This document shows, in pieces, positions 46,072 through 57,459 of a DNA stretch of 64,000 bases (positions are counted from its first letter, which is position 1; every line of letters starts with the position of its first letter). This DNA is from Sphingomonas jatrophae. GTDB taxonomy: Bacteria > Pseudomonadota > Alphaproteobacteria > Sphingomonadales > Sphingomonadaceae. The DNA lies in contig NZ_FOZG01000002.1 of the NCBI RefSeq assembly GCF_900113315.1, forward strand, positions 1,116,001 to 1,180,000, in the 5' to 3' direction. A model generated the notes under the pieces. That model was given only the letters and a program-made list of their open reading frames with translations. It made no database searches and was not told the DNA's origin. The position numbers were made by a program, and so were the translations under genes.

Positions 46072-47112
46072 ATGGACCGGGTCTCGCGCCCCTTGCTCGC
46101 CGTGCTGAACGGCGTGCGCCACGATCCGCCGCCCGTCTGGTTCATGCGCCAGGCGGGGCGCTATCTGCCCGAATATCGCGCGCTCCGGGCAGACAAGGGC
46201 GGCTTCCTCGCGCTGGTCCATGACAGCGAGGCGGCGGCCGAGGTGACGCTCCAGCCGATCCGCCGGTTCGGCTTCGACGGGGCGATCCTGTTCTCCGACA
46301 TCCTCGTCATTCCGCACGCGATGGGGCAGGATCTGACGTTCGGGCCGGGCGAGGGGCCGCGCCTGTCGCCGCCGCTGCTCGACGGGGTCTTTGCGGGGCT
46401 GGAGGCGGTGCCCGGGCGGCTGACGGCGATCTACGAGACGGTGCGCCGGGTCGCCGCCGCATTGCCGCCGGAGACGACGCTGCTCGGCTTTGCCGGCGCG
46501 CCGTGGACGGTTGCGACCTATATGGTCGCGGGCGCAGGATCGAAGGAGCAGGCAGCGGCGCGGCGGCTGGCCTATGGCGATCCTCAGGCGTTCGGCGCGC
46601 TGATCGAGGCAATCGAGGCGGCGACGCTCGACTATCTGATCGGGCAGATCGATGCGGGCGTCCATGCGGTGCAGCTGTTCGACAGCTGGGCGGGGAGTCT
46701 CAGCCCGGCGCAATATGCCGACTGGGTGATCGCGCCGACCGCGCGGCTGACGGCGAAGCTGCATGCGGCGCGGCCGGGCGTGCCGGTGATCGGCTTTCCC
46801 AAGGGGTCGGGCGGCAAGCTGCCGGCCTATGCGCGCGAAACGGGGGTGGACGCGGTCGGCATCGACGAGACGGTCGATCCCGCCTGGGCGCATGCCAAAC
46901 TGCCCGCCGACCTGCCGGTGCAGGGCAATCTCGATCCGCTGGCGCTGATTGCCGGCGGCGCGGCGCTTGAAAGCGCGGTGCAAACCATCCTATCTGCGTT
47001 CAGCATGCGGCCGCACATCTTCAACCTGGGGCACGGGATCCTGCCGGATACGCCGATCGCGCATGTCGAACAGGCGCTGGCGCTGCTGCGCCGCCCCGTG
47101 GCTCCACGCTGA
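46072..47112 (+). CDS. hemE: uroporphyrinogen decarboxylase
   Basis: Decarboxylates uroporphyrinogen III to coproporphyrinogen III. The 346-residue protein has PVWFMRQAGRYLPEYR (residues about 23-38), ILFSDILVIPHAMGQ, and GFAGAPWTVATYM. ATG 46072 gives the conserved MDRVSRPLLAVLNG; a longer frame from 45934 reads through the origin and is rejected. It marks the right border of oriC. Confidence 0.97.
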   Translation: MDRVSRPLLAVLNGVRHDPPPVWFMRQAGRYLPEYRALRADKGGFLALVHDSEAAAEVTLQPIRRFGFDGAILFSDILVIPHAMGQDLTFGPGEGPRLSPPLLDGVFAGLEAVPGRLTAIYETVRRVAAALPPETTLLGFAGAPWTVATYMVAGAGSKEQAAARRLAYGDPQAFGALIEAIEAATLDYLIGQIDAGVHAVQLFDSWAGSLSPAQYADWVIAPTARLTAKLHAARPGVPVIGFPKGSGGKLPAYARETGVDAVGIDETVDPAWAHAKLPADLPVQGNLDPLALIAGGAALESAVQTILSAFSMRPHIFNLGHGILPDTPIAHVEQALALLRRPVAPR

Positions 47113-47136
47113 GCGTGCGCCGGTGGGCCTGACCGC

Positions 47137-47586
47137 ATGGATCTCTGGACGGCGCTCAGCTTGACCTATCTCTGGATCAAGGCCGCGCACGTCATCTTCG
47201 TGATCTTCTGGATTGCGGGGCTGTTCCTGCTGCCGCGCTATTACATCTACCATCAGGAAAGCCCGCCCGGCTCCGAGGAGGAGCGCCGCTGGATCGACCG
47301 CGAGGCGAAGCTCCGGCGGATCATCCTGACGCCCGCCATGATCCTCGTCTGGGTGGCGGGGCTGGTGCTCGCATCGTCGGGCAGCTGGTGGCAGGCGGGC
47401 TGGCTGCATGCCAAGCTGCTGCTGGTGCTCGGCCTGTCGGCCTATCACGGCTACATGGTGGGCTACGGCAAGAAGCTGGCGCGCGGCGTTCGCCCGGTAT
47501 CGGGCAAGGCGTTGCGGCTGATGAACGAGGTGCCGGGGATCGCGACGGCGATCATCGTCGTGCTGGTGATCGTCAAGCCGCTGTGA
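47137..47586 (+). CDS. hemJ: protoporphyrinogen oxidase HemJ
   Basis: A 149-residue inner-membrane protein of the CopD/HemJ family, with four helices. LWIKAAHVIFVIFWIAGLF and HAKLLLVLGLSAYHGYM carry the conserved histidines (haem ligands), and GKALRLMNEVPGIATAII closes the protein. The position after hemE fits protoporphyrinogen oxidation. GTGA overlap with the next gene. Confidence 0.92.
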   Translation: MDLWTALSLTYLWIKAAHVIFVIFWIAGLFLLPRYYIYHQESPPGSEEERRWIDREAKLRRIILTPAMILVWVAGLVLASSGSWWQAGWLHAKLLLVLGLSAYHGYMVGYGKKLARGVRPVSGKALRLMNEVPGIATAIIVVLVIVKPL

Positions 47587-47999
47587 CGCGCGGCGCGCTG
47601 GTCCGCGCGCTGCTGATCAGGATATTGCTCGCCTACCTGGCCGGGGTGCTGGCCGCGCCCGCTCTGTTTGTCTTCTCCGCGCTTCAGGGGGGCAGTTCGG
47701 AGGCGCTGGGGCTCGTCACGTCGCTCACCGCCATCTTTGCGGCCTTGCTGGGGCTGCCGCTGCTGGGCGTCGCATCGCTGCTGGCGATCGTGGTGCCGCG
47801 GCCGATCGCCCGCCTGCCGCTGCCCTGCACCCTGCTGCTCATGCTGCCGGCGCTCGGCGCCTACCTGGCCTGGCTGGGGCACGGTATGTTCGCCGGCGTC
47901 AGCCGCATCGTCGTGCTGGTGTCGCTCGTGTCGGCGGCGATCGCCTTCGTCGGCCAGATGTGGCAGCGGCCGCTTGACTTGGATCGTACCCGGCCCTAA
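47583..47999 (+). CDS. small integral membrane protein, unknown
   Basis: A 138-residue hydrophobic protein with four predicted membrane segments ([71 protein letters not shown]). GTG 47583 overlaps the hemJ stop. I recognise no family. Its position between hemJ and rho suggests membrane or haem function, but that is inference. Confidence 0.6.
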   Translation: MTRGALVRALLIRILLAYLAGVLAAPALFVFSALQGGSSEALGLVTSLTAIFAALLGLPLLGVASLLAIVVPRPIARLPLPCTLLLMLPALGAYLAWLGHGMFAGVSRIVVLVSLVSAAIAFVGQMWQRPLDLDRTRP

Positions 48000-48102
48000 C
48001 CGCGGCGCCAAGCAGCCCCCCGTCCGTGTGGGGCTCTTCTGCCAGCGACATTCCCGATATCGCCGCGCCGCCTGCCATACCCTTCCCCCGCAGGACTCCC
48101 AG

Positions 48103-49359
48103 ATGCACCTGAAAGACCTCAAGAAGAAAACCCCCGCAGAGCTCGTCTCGATGGCCGAGGAGCTCGGCGTCGAGGGTGCGTCCACCCTGCGCAAGCAGGA
48201 CCTGCTGTTCGCCATCCTGAAGGAGCAGGCGGAGCAGGGCGAGCAGATCATGGGCCTCGGCACGATCGAGGTGCTGCCCGACGGCTTCGGCTTCCTGCGC
48301 AGCCCGGAGGCGAATTATCTGGCGGGGCCGGACGATATCTACGTCTCGCCTAACCAGGTCCGCAAATATGGCATCCGCACCGGTGACACGGTGGAGGGTG
48401 AGATCCGCGCGCCCAAGGATGGCGAGCGTTATTTCGCGCTGACCAAGCTGATCGCGGTCAATTTCGACGATCCCGATGCGGTGCGCCACCGCGTCAACTT
48501 CGACAATCTCACCCCGCTCTATCCCGAGCGGAAGCTGACGCTCGATCCCGCCGATCCGACGGTGAAGGACAAGTCGGCGCGGGTGATCGACATCGTCTCG
48601 CCCCAGGGCAAGGGCCAGCGCACGCTGATCGTTGCGCCGCCGCGCGTCGGCAAGACGGTGATGCTCCAGAACATGGCGCGGGCGATCACCGACAACCATC
48701 CCGAGGTGTTCCTGATCGTGCTGCTGATCGACGAGCGGCCCGAGGAAGTCACCGACATGCAGCGCTCGGTGAAGGGCGAGGTCGTCTCCTCCACCTTCGA
48801 CGAGCCGGCGACACGCCACGTGCAGGTGGCGGAGATGGTGATCGAGAAGGCCAAGCGCCTCGTCGAGCACAAGAAGGACGTGGTGATCCTGCTTGATTCG
48901 ATCACCCGCCTCGGCCGCGCCTACAACACGGTCGTGCCGTCGTCCGGCAAGGTGCTGACGGGCGGTGTTGATGCCAATGCGCTGCAGCGGCCGAAGCGCT
49001 TCTTCGGTGCGGCGCGCAACATCGAGGAGGGCGGCTCGCTCTCGATCATCGCCACCGCACTGATCGATACGGGCAGCCGCATGGACGAGGTGATCTTCGA
49101 GGAGTTCAAGGGCACCGGCAACTCCGAGATCGTGCTCGACCGCAAGGTGGCGGACAAGCGCATCTTCCCGGCGCTGGATGTCGGCAAGTCGGGCACCCGC
49201 AAGGAGGAGCTGCTGGTCGACAAGACCATCCTCAGCAAGATGTGGGTGTTGCGCCGCATCCTCATGCAGATGGGCACCATCGACGCGATGGAGTTCCTGC
49301 TCGACAAGATGAAGAATTCGAAGACCAACGAGGACTTCTTCGACAGCATGAATTCCTGA
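48103..49359 (+). CDS. rho: transcription termination factor Rho
   Basis: Hexameric RNA helicase for factor-dependent termination. The N-terminal domain ([18 protein letters not shown]), RNA-binding cold-shock-like domain ([15 protein letters not shown]), Walker [11 protein letters not shown], and [20 protein letters not shown] (in parts) are canonical. 418 residues is the standard length. ATG 48103; the longer open frame begins in the preceding gene. Confidence 0.97.
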   Translation: MHLKDLKKKTPAELVSMAEELGVEGASTLRKQDLLFAILKEQAEQGEQIMGLGTIEVLPDGFGFLRSPEANYLAGPDDIYVSPNQVRKYGIRTGDTVEGEIRAPKDGERYFALTKLIAVNFDDPDAVRHRVNFDNLTPLYPERKLTLDPADPTVKDKSARVIDIVSPQGKGQRTLIVAPPRVGKTVMLQNMARAITDNHPEVFLIVLLIDERPEEVTDMQRSVKGEVVSSTFDEPATRHVQVAEMVIEKAKRLVEHKKDVVILLDSITRLGRAYNTVVPSSGKVLTGGVDANALQRPKRFFGAARNIEEGGSLSIIATALIDTGSRMDEVIFEEFKGTGNSEIVLDRKVADKRIFPALDVGKSGTRKEELLVDKTILSKMWVLRRILMQMGTIDAMEFLLDKMKNSKTNEDFFDSMNS

Positions 49360-49369
49360 CCGGATGCGG

Positions 49370-49390
49370 CCCGCCGCGTGCCGCGGCGGG
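49370..49390 (+). terminator. GC-rich hairpin after rho
   Basis: CCCGCCGCG / CGCGGCGGG with a TGC loop, 10 nt after the stop. It has no T-run. It may terminate the hemE-hemJ-rho transcript or be another palindromic repeat. Confidence 0.5.
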
Positions 49391-49466
49391 ACTCGCACCG
49401 GTCCGGCCGGCCTGCGCCGTGGCGCAGGACCGACGCGCGGGCTTTGCCGCGCCACTTCTTGCCGTC

Positions 49467-49555
49467 ATCCTGAACTTGTTTCAGGATCCACCGATGCGCT
49501 TGGCTGAGCGGCATCAGGCGCAACCGGCCGGTGGATGCTGAAACGAGTTCAGCAT
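49467..49555. repeat. composite palindromic element between rho and thiC
   Basis: Two hairpins: ATCCTGAA / TTCAGGAT (49467-49487) and ATGCTGAA / TTCAGCAT (49535-49555). Between them lies GGCGCAACCGGCCGGTGGAT, related to the middle of the elements at 39.8-40.1 kb. It shares the layout of those units, with outer CGTC and GACG ends. The remaining 33 nt to thiC shows nothing else. Confidence 0.7.
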
Positions 49556-49588
49556 GACGATCGTGGGGCGGCCACGCCGCCCCCGCCC

Positions 49589-51566
<1,978 letters not shown>

Positions 51567-51630
51567 GCGGACAGGATAGGGCCGTGGTGGGCCGCGTCAA
51601 CCTTGGCGGGATCGGTTGCGTGGGGGGCGA

Positions 51631-51781
51631 GTGACGACTCACGCAGAGGCGCAGAGGCGCGGAGAAGAAGGACGGAAGAATTTGGTCCCGCGTCGAGAAT
51701 TGTGGCGCTGCGCGCGGCGACGCACCCGCGCCGCAGGCGCAATCCTTTTTCTCTCCGCGCCTCTGCGCCTCTGCGTGACTC
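51631..51781. repeat. long inverted repeat (ACTCACGCAGAGGCGC family)
   Basis: Left arm GACTCACGCAGAGGCGCAGA (starting about 51629) and the right arm, complement of TGAGTCACGCAGAGGCGCAG, frame about 80 nt of unrelated sequence. Both arms continue into GGCGCGGAGA. The left end is inside the 51567-51779 gap, which has no gene. The right end contributes the stop codon of the ABC permease gene. Similar purine-rich repeats are frequent in sphingomonads. Confidence 0.75.
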
Positions 51782-52541
51782 AAGCTTTTAGCCGCCACCC
51801 CGTCTTGAACACCCAAGCGAGGATAGACGAGCAGAGTGCGAGGAAGCCGGCGGTCGCGGCGAGGCTTACGCCGACGCTGACATCGGAGATGCCGTAGAAG
51901 CTCCAGCGGAAGGCGCTGACGAGATAGACGATCGGGTTCGCCATCGCGATCGTCGCCCAGGGCTCGGGCAGCATGTCGATCGTGTAGAAGCTGCCGCCGA
52001 GGAAGCCGAGCGGCGAGAGGATCAGCAGCGGCACCGTCTGCAGCTGATCGAAGCTTTTGGCGACGAGCCCGACGAGGAAGCCGAACAGGCAGAAGCTGAC
52101 CGCGATCATCAGCAGGAAGGCGAGCGCGATCACCGGATGATCGATGTGGTAGGGCACGAACAGGCGCGCGACCACCAGCGTCACCGCCGCGACCATCAGC
52201 GATTTCGTCACCGCCGCGCCGATATAGCCGAGCACCAGCTCGAAGGCGGAGAGCGGGGCGGACAGGATCTCGCCGATCGTGCCGGCGAACTTCGGCAGGT
52301 AGATGCCGAAGGAGGCGTTGCTGACGCTCTCCATCAGGATCGACAGCAGGACGAGACCCGGCACGATGAACGCGCCATAGGGCACACCCTCGATCGGCGG
52401 CAGGCGCGAGCCGATGGCGGCGCCAAAGACGATGAAATAGAGCGAGGTGGAGATGACCGGCGTGGCGAGACTCTGCGCCAGCGTGCGGAAGGTGCGCGCC
52501 ATCTCGAACTTGTAGATGGCGGCGACGCCGTGGAGGTTCAC
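51780..52541 (-). CDS. ABC-2 type transporter permease
   Basis: A 253-residue permease with six membrane segments. [20 protein letters not shown] near the N-terminus and [19 protein letters not shown] are ABC-2 hallmarks. GTG 52541 overlaps the ATPase stop (GTGA). The pair resembles DrrAB/NodJ-type exporters of drugs or polysaccharides; the substrate is unknown. The TGA stop lies in the inverted repeat at 51631-51781. Confidence 0.88.
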   Translation of the reverse strand: MNLHGVAAIYKFEMARTFRTLAQSLATPVISTSLYFIVFGAAIGSRLPPIEGVPYGAFIVPGLVLLSILMESVSNASFGIYLPKFAGTIGEILSAPLSAFELVLGYIGAAVTKSLMVAAVTLVVARLFVPYHIDHPVIALAFLLMIAVSFCLFGFLVGLVAKSFDQLQTVPLLILSPLGFLGGSFYTIDMLPEPWATIAMANPIVYLVSAFRWSFYGISDVSVGVSLAATAGFLALCSSILAWVFKTGWRLKA

Positions 52542-53452
52542 GCTTTCTCTCCGATCAGGTCGACGAAGATGTCCTCGAGGCTCGATCGGCGCGTCTCGAT
52601 TCCCGTATAGGTCACGCCCGCGCCCTCGACGATCCGCAGCACCTGCGGGATGGGCATCGACCCCTCGCGCTGGACGTAGCTGAGCCGCCGCCCTTCGTCG
52701 GACAGGGTCGCGTCGGCGAGGCCGGCGGGCACCGCCGCCAGCGGTTCGGCCAGATCGAGGTGCAGCTCGGTGCGGCCGAGCGTGGCGAGCAGCTTGGCCT
52801 TTTCCTCCACCAGCTTGATGCGGCCGCCGGTGATGATGCCGATGCGGTCGGCCATCTCCTCGGCCTCTTCGATATAGTGAGTCGTCAGGATGATGGTGAC
52901 GCCCTGATCGCGCAGGCGGCGGACCAGCGCCCACATGTCCCGCCTGAGGCCCACGTCGACGCCCGCCGTCGGCTCGTCGAGGAACAGGATGCGCGGCTCG
53001 TGGCTGAGCGCCTTCGCGATCAGCACGCGGCGCTTCATGCCGCCCGACAGCTCGGCCAGGCGGCTGCCGCGCTTGTCCCACAAGGCAAGGTCCCGCAGCA
53101 CGCGTTCGAGATGCGCGTCGTCGGGCGGGCAGCCGAACAGGCCGCGGCTGAACCGCACCGTATCCCACACGCGCTCGAACATGTCGGTGGCGAGTTCCTG
53201 CGGCACCAGCCCGATCTTGGCCCGTGCCGCGCGATAGTCCCGCTGGGCATCGTGGCCATCGACCGTGATGGTGCCGCCGCTCGGCGTGACGATGCCGCAG
53301 ACGATCGAGATGAGCGTCGTCTTGCCCGCACCGTTGGGGCCGAGCAGCGCAAAGATCTCGCCCCGCCGGATCGCCAGATCGACGCCGTGCAGCGCGACAT
53401 GGCCGGAGGCGTAGCGTTTCTCGACGCCGCTGAGGGTCAGGATATCATCCAC
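52538..53452 (-). CDS. ABC transporter ATP-binding protein (multidrug/polysaccharide type)
   Basis: A 304-residue ATPase. Walker [15 protein letters not shown], signature [15 protein letters not shown], Walker [18 protein letters not shown] and the H-loop [11 protein letters not shown] are intact. The C-terminal 90 residues are an extension typical of DrrA/CcmA-like exporters. GTG 53452 is the start. Forms a two-gene operon with the permease. Confidence 0.93.
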   Translation of the reverse strand: MDDILTLSGVEKRYASGHVALHGVDLAIRRGEIFALLGPNGAGKTTLISIVCGIVTPSGGTITVDGHDAQRDYRAARAKIGLVPQELATDMFERVWDTVRFSRGLFGCPPDDAHLERVLRDLALWDKRGSRLAELSGGMKRRVLIAKALSHEPRILFLDEPTAGVDVGLRRDMWALVRRLRDQGVTIILTTHYIEEAEEMADRIGIITGGRIKLVEEKAKLLATLGRTELHLDLAEPLAAVPAGLADATLSDEGRRLSYVQREGSMPIPQVLRIVEGAGVTYTGIETRRSSLEDIFVDLIGEKA

Positions 53453-53561
53453 AACGGCGCGCCCTGTACTGCATGCGCCGGGATATCGAGCCCGCCCCTG
53501 CGGAACACAAGAGCCGCGCCCGCGATTGTCGCCTCATCCCGCCGCAACGCAGCATCCCGCC

Positions 53562-56234
53562 ATGGCCACCGCCCCGATCGCGCAGAATCCCGACATCCGC
53601 TATCTCGGCCGCCTGCTGGGCGAGGTGATCCGCGCCTATGGCGGCGACGCGCTCTATCGGCGCACCGAATATATCCGCTCCACGTCGGTGGATCGGGCGC
53701 GTGGCATCGCCGCGGCGGATGCGATCGATCCGGGGCTGGATGCGCTCAGCCTCGACGAGACTTTGGCCTTCACGCGCGGTTTCATGCTGTTCTCGATGCT
53801 CGCCAACCTTGCCGAGGACCGGCAGGGCGTGGCGGCGGAGCCGGGGGCGGACGTCGCCTCCGCCATCGCGCGGCTGGAGAAGGAGGGGATCGACCGCGAG
53901 GCGATACTGGCGCTGCTCGACGGCGCGCTCGTCGCCCCCGTGCTGACCGCGCACCCGACCGAGGTGCGGCGCAAGAGCATGATCGATCACCGCAACCAGA
54001 TTGCGGCGCTGATGCGGCGCAAGGATCGCGGCTTCGAGGAGAGCGCGGCGGGCGAGCTGATCGAGGATGCCATCCGCCGCCAGATCGCCTTGCTGTGGCA
54101 GACGCGCCCGTTGCGGCGCGAGCGGATCCGCGTGCAGGACGAGATCGACAGCGCGGTCAGCGTGATGGGCGAGACGTTCCTGCCCGTGCTGCCGGCGCTC
54201 TATGCCCGTTGGAAGCGCGTGCTCGGGCGGCGGCCGGCGAGTTTCCTCAGACTCGGCAACTGGATCGGCGGCGACCGCGACGGCAATCCCAACGTGGATG
54301 CCGAGACGCTGCGCTATGCGCTGGCGCGGCAGGCGGAGACGGTGCTCGGCTTCTATCTGGAGCGGCTGCACGAGCTGGGCGCGGAACTGTCCATCTCCAG
54401 CGAGCTCGCACCCGTCACGCCCGAGCTGGAAGCCTTGGCCGCGCTCAGTCATGACGACAGCGAGGCGCGGCGGGACGAACCGTTCCGCCGGGCGATCTCC
54501 GGCCTCTACGCGCGGCTGGCGGCGACGCACGAGGCAATGACCGGCAGCCCGCCGCCGCGGCCCGCGACGATTCCGGCGGAGCCTTACCCAGATGCCGCCG
54601 CCTTCCGCGCCGACCTGGTCGAGATCGGCTATGCGCTGAAGCGCGAGGGCGACGGGGCGATGGCGTCGGGCGGGGCGGTGGCGGCGCTGATCCGCGCGGT
54701 GGATACGTTCGGCTTCCACCTCGCCACGCTGGACCTCCGGCAGAATAGTGACGTGCACGAGCGCGTCGTCGCCGAGCTGCTCAAGGCGGCGGGCGTGGAG
54801 GCGGAATATCTCGCGCTGGATGAGGCAGCGCGCGTCGCGCTGCTGCGCCGCGAACTCGCGTCGCCGCGGCTGCTGGCGAGCCCGTTTGCGGCCTTGTCGG
54901 AGGAGACGGCCAAGGAGCTCGCCATCGTGCGCGCCGCGGCCGATGCGCATGCGCGCTACGGCCGCGCGGCGATCACCACCTATCTGATCTCCAAGGCGGA
55001 CAGCGTGTCGGACATGCTGGAGGTCAACCTGCTGCTGAAGGAAGCGGGGCTCTATCTGCCGGGCGACCCGCCGACCGCGCACGTCATGGTCGCGCCGCTG
55101 TTCGAGACGATCGCCGATCTTCAGCGCGCGCCGCAGATCATGGCGGACTGGTTCGCGCTGCCCGAGGTGGCCGCCGTCACCGCCGCACGCGGGCATCAGG
55201 AGGTGATGGTCGGCTATTCCGACTCGAACAAGGATGGCGGCTATCTGACATCGGTGTGGAGCCTGCACCGCGCGGCGCTGGCGCTGCTGCCGGTGTTCGA
55301 CGCGGCGGGCGCGCGGATGCAGCTGTTCCACGGCCGCGGTGGCGCGGTCGGGCGGGGAGGGGGCTCGTCCTTTGCGGCGATCCGGGCGCAGCCGCCGGGC
55401 ACGGTGCAGGCGCGCATCCGCATCACCGAACAGGGCGAGGTGATCGCGGCGAAATACGGCACGCGCGACGCGGCGGCAGCGAACCTGGAGGCGATGGCAT
55501 CGGCCACCCTGCTCGCCTCGCTGGAGCCGCCGGCGCTCTCAGAGGCGGATCGTGCGCGGTTCGGCGCAGCGATGGACGCACTGTCCGAGGCGGCGTTCAA
55601 ATCCTTCCGCGGGCTCGTCTACGAAACGGAGGGGTTCAAGACCTTCTTCCGACAGATGACGCCGATCGCCGAGATTGCCGACCTTAAGATCGGCTCGCGC
55701 CCGGCCAGCCGGACCAAGTCAGACCGGATCGAGGATCTGCGCGCAATCCCTTGGGTGTTCAGCTGGGCGCAGGCGCGGGCGATGCTGCCGGGCTGGTATG
55801 GTGTCGGCGCGGCGCTGCGGGGTTTTGGCGATCAGGCGCTGCTGCGCGAGATGGCGGAGGCATGGCCCTTCTTCCAGTCGACATTGGCGAACCTGGAGAT
55901 GGTGCTGGCGAAATCGGACATGGCGATCGCCGAGCGTTATGCCGCGCTGGTCGAGGATCGGGCGCTGGCGGAGACGGTGTTCGGGCGGATCAAGGGCGGC
56001 TGGCAGGAGACGGTGGACGGCCTGCTCTCGATCACGCGCCAGCCGCATCTGCTGGCAAAATCGCCCGCGCTCGATGCGTCGATCCGCCTGCGCCTGCCTT
56101 ATATCGAGCCGCTCAACCTGCTCCAGATCGAGCTGCTCAAGCGCCACCGTGCGGGCGAGACGGACGACCGGGTGAAAGAGGGCATCCAGCTTTCGCTCAA
56201 CGCGATCGCGACGGCGCTGCGCAACAGCGGCTGA
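53562..56234 (+). CDS. ppc: phosphoenolpyruvate carboxylase
   Basis: Anaplerotic PEP to oxaloacetate enzyme. 890 residues. VLTAHPTEVRRKSM holds the N-terminal catalytic histidine, VMVGYSDSNKDGGYL and FHGRGGAVGRGGG are the signature loops, and the C-terminus ends NSG, as in most PEPC proteins. ATG 53562 follows an upstream TTG at 53526, which is less likely. Divergent from the ABC genes with 109 nt between starts. Confidence 0.97.
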   Translation: MATAPIAQNPDIRYLGRLLGEVIRAYGGDALYRRTEYIRSTSVDRARGIAAADAIDPGLDALSLDETLAFTRGFMLFSMLANLAEDRQGVAAEPGADVASAIARLEKEGIDREAILALLDGALVAPVLTAHPTEVRRKSMIDHRNQIAALMRRKDRGFEESAAGELIEDAIRRQIALLWQTRPLRRERIRVQDEIDSAVSVMGETFLPVLPALYARWKRVLGRRPASFLRLGNWIGGDRDGNPNVDAETLRYALARQAETVLGFYLERLHELGAELSISSELAPVTPELEALAALSHDDSEARRDEPFRRAISGLYARLAATHEAMTGSPPPRPATIPAEPYPDAAAFRADLVEIGYALKREGDGAMASGGAVAALIRAVDTFGFHLATLDLRQNSDVHERVVAELLKAAGVEAEYLALDEAARVALLRRELASPRLLASPFAALSEETAKELAIVRAAADAHARYGRAAITTYLISKADSVSDMLEVNLLLKEAGLYLPGDPPTAHVMVAPLFETIADLQRAPQIMADWFALPEVAAVTAARGHQEVMVGYSDSNKDGGYLTSVWSLHRAALALLPVFDAAGARMQLFHGRGGAVGRGGGSSFAAIRAQPPGTVQARIRITEQGEVIAAKYGTRDAAAANLEAMASATLLASLEPPALSEADRARFGAAMDALSEAAFKSFRGLVYETEGFKTFFRQMTPIAEIADLKIGSRPASRTKSDRIEDLRAIPWVFSWAQARAMLPGWYGVGAALRGFGDQALLREMAEAWPFFQSTLANLEMVLAKSDMAIAERYAALVEDRALAETVFGRIKGGWQETVDGLLSITRQPHLLAKSPALDASIRLRLPYIEPLNLLQIELLKRHRAGETDDRVKEGIQLSLNAIATALRNSG

Positions 56235-56237
56235 GGC

Positions 56238-56519
56238 TCACCTTTTGCCCCGCGTCGGCGCGTGAAAGTCGGGCGGCTTGTTCGCGATCCAGCGGAGGAA
56301 GGGCTGCATTTCGGGCAGCAGCCGTACGCCGTCCAGCGAGGCGAGCTTGGCCAGCGTCTTGTTGTCGGCCGCCTGGTGGATGGCGCGGTGGCAGATGGGG
56401 TGGAGCGGCACGGTGACGCGTCCGCCGCGGCTCTTGGGCACGACGTGATGCCACTCGACTTTGGTGCCGAGCGGCCGGGCGCAGAGCGCGCAGACCTCAG
56501 CTACCGGACCAGCGGGCAC
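56238..56519 (-). CDS. HNH endonuclease domain protein
   Basis: A 93-residue protein. CALCARP and a later HPICHRAIHQ form the zinc-binding cysteines, and WHHVVPKSRGG is the HNH core (HH followed by K/R). Single-domain HNH proteins of this kind are host-encoded nucleases of unclear role, or phage relicts, but there is no phage context here. GTG start overlaps the zntB-like stop by 23 nt. Confidence 0.83.
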   Translation of the reverse strand: MPAGPVAEVCALCARPLGTKVEWHHVVPKSRGGRVTVPLHPICHRAIHQAADNKTLAKLASLDGVRLLPEMQPFLRWIANKPPDFHAPTRGKR

Positions 56520-57459
56520 GCCAGAAGAAGATCCCGATCCCGCCAGCGATCACGGCACAGAGGCCGACGACGCCGCTGAATGCCCACGGCTCATGCGCGA
56601 ACGGAATGCCGTCCACGTTCATGCCGAGCAGGCCGGTGAGGAAGGTGAGGGGGAGGAAGACGAGCGCGACGATGGAGAGAACCAGCGTGCGCGTCTCCAG
56701 CTGCTCGGCCCGCAGGTCGGTCAGTTGCTCGTGCATCAGCGCCGCGCGTTCCCGCACCGCTTCCAGCTCCTCGCCCATCCGGGCGAAACGGTCGGCCGCC
56801 TCGCGCAGGTGGAAGCGATCATCGTCGTCCAGCCAGCCCACGTCCAGCGTCGCCAGCCGCTCCAGCGCGCCCCGCTCGGGCACGACGAAGCGGCGATAGC
56901 CGATCGCATCGGAGCGGACCTCGGCGATGCGCCGTCGCATGGCAAAGGCGCGGCTGGGATCGAGATCCACCTCGCACTCGTCCAGCACGTCGCCGAGCGC
57001 CGCAATCTCGGGATCGAGCGCCTCGGTGATCAGCCGCGCGATGGCGGTGACGAGATCGCCCGGATCGCGGATCTGCCCCGCCTCCATCTTGCCCTTCGTC
57101 TCGGGCAGCGCGGCGAGGCTGCGGAAGGAGACGGAGATGACGCGCCCCGCCTCCGCCCAGATGCGGATGGAGACGAGCGGATCGGGATCGTCGTCGGGCG
57201 TGCCGCCCAGGCCGCGCAGGTTGATCAGCGCGCCGTCGCCGAGCGGCTCGGTGCGCGGCCGCGTCTCCACCGCGAGCAGAGCGGGCAGCACGCCGGTGGG
57301 GAGGCGGCCATGCTGCTCCAGCCAGGCGCGCGTTTCGGCGGCGCGCCCGTCGAGATGAATCCAGACGAACGGCGCCTCGCCGTTCAGACGGCACGCCGCC
57401 TCGGCATCGACCGAGTCGACCTTGCCGTCGGTGGTGAGGCGGAGCGCCCAGCGGTTCAT
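56497..57459 (-). CDS. CorA/ZntB family divalent-cation transporter
   Basis: A 320-residue protein of the CorA superfamily. A long cytoplasmic alpha/beta domain is followed by two C-terminal transmembrane helices; the loop between them reads GLLGMNVDGIPFAH, the GMN-type signature. The sequence around WIHLDGRAAETRAWL and RRIAEVRSDAIGYRRF fits ZntB-like efflux or uptake of zinc. ATGA overlap with the sirohaem gene. Confidence 0.85.
   Translation of the reverse strand: MNRWALRLTTDGKVDSVDAEAACRLNGEAPFVWIHLDGRAAETRAWLEQHGRLPTGVLPALLAVETRPRTEPLGDGALINLRGLGGTPDDDPDPLVSIRIWAEAGRVISVSFRSLAALPETKGKMEAGQIRDPGDLVTAIARLITEALDPEIAALGDVLDECEVDLDPSRAFAMRRRIAEVRSDAIGYRRFVVPERGALERLATLDVGWLDDDDRFHLREAADRFARMGEELEAVRERAALMHEQLTDLRAEQLETRTLVLSIVALVFLPLTFLTGLLGMNVDGIPFAHEPWAFSGVVGLCAVIAGGIGIFFWRARWSGS

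Noticed and set aside
45934-46072. Long N-terminal extension of hemE
   Set aside because: It would translate DnaA boxes of the origin. The conserved protein begins at ATG 46072.
47899-49455. 518-residue ORF antisense to rho
   Set aside because: Shadow of the conserved rho gene; composition is biased and no signature is present.
53445-55331. 628-residue ORF antisense to ppc
   Set aside because: The ppc gene has unambiguous motifs on the other strand; the antisense frame is arginine/histidine-rich and unlike known proteins.
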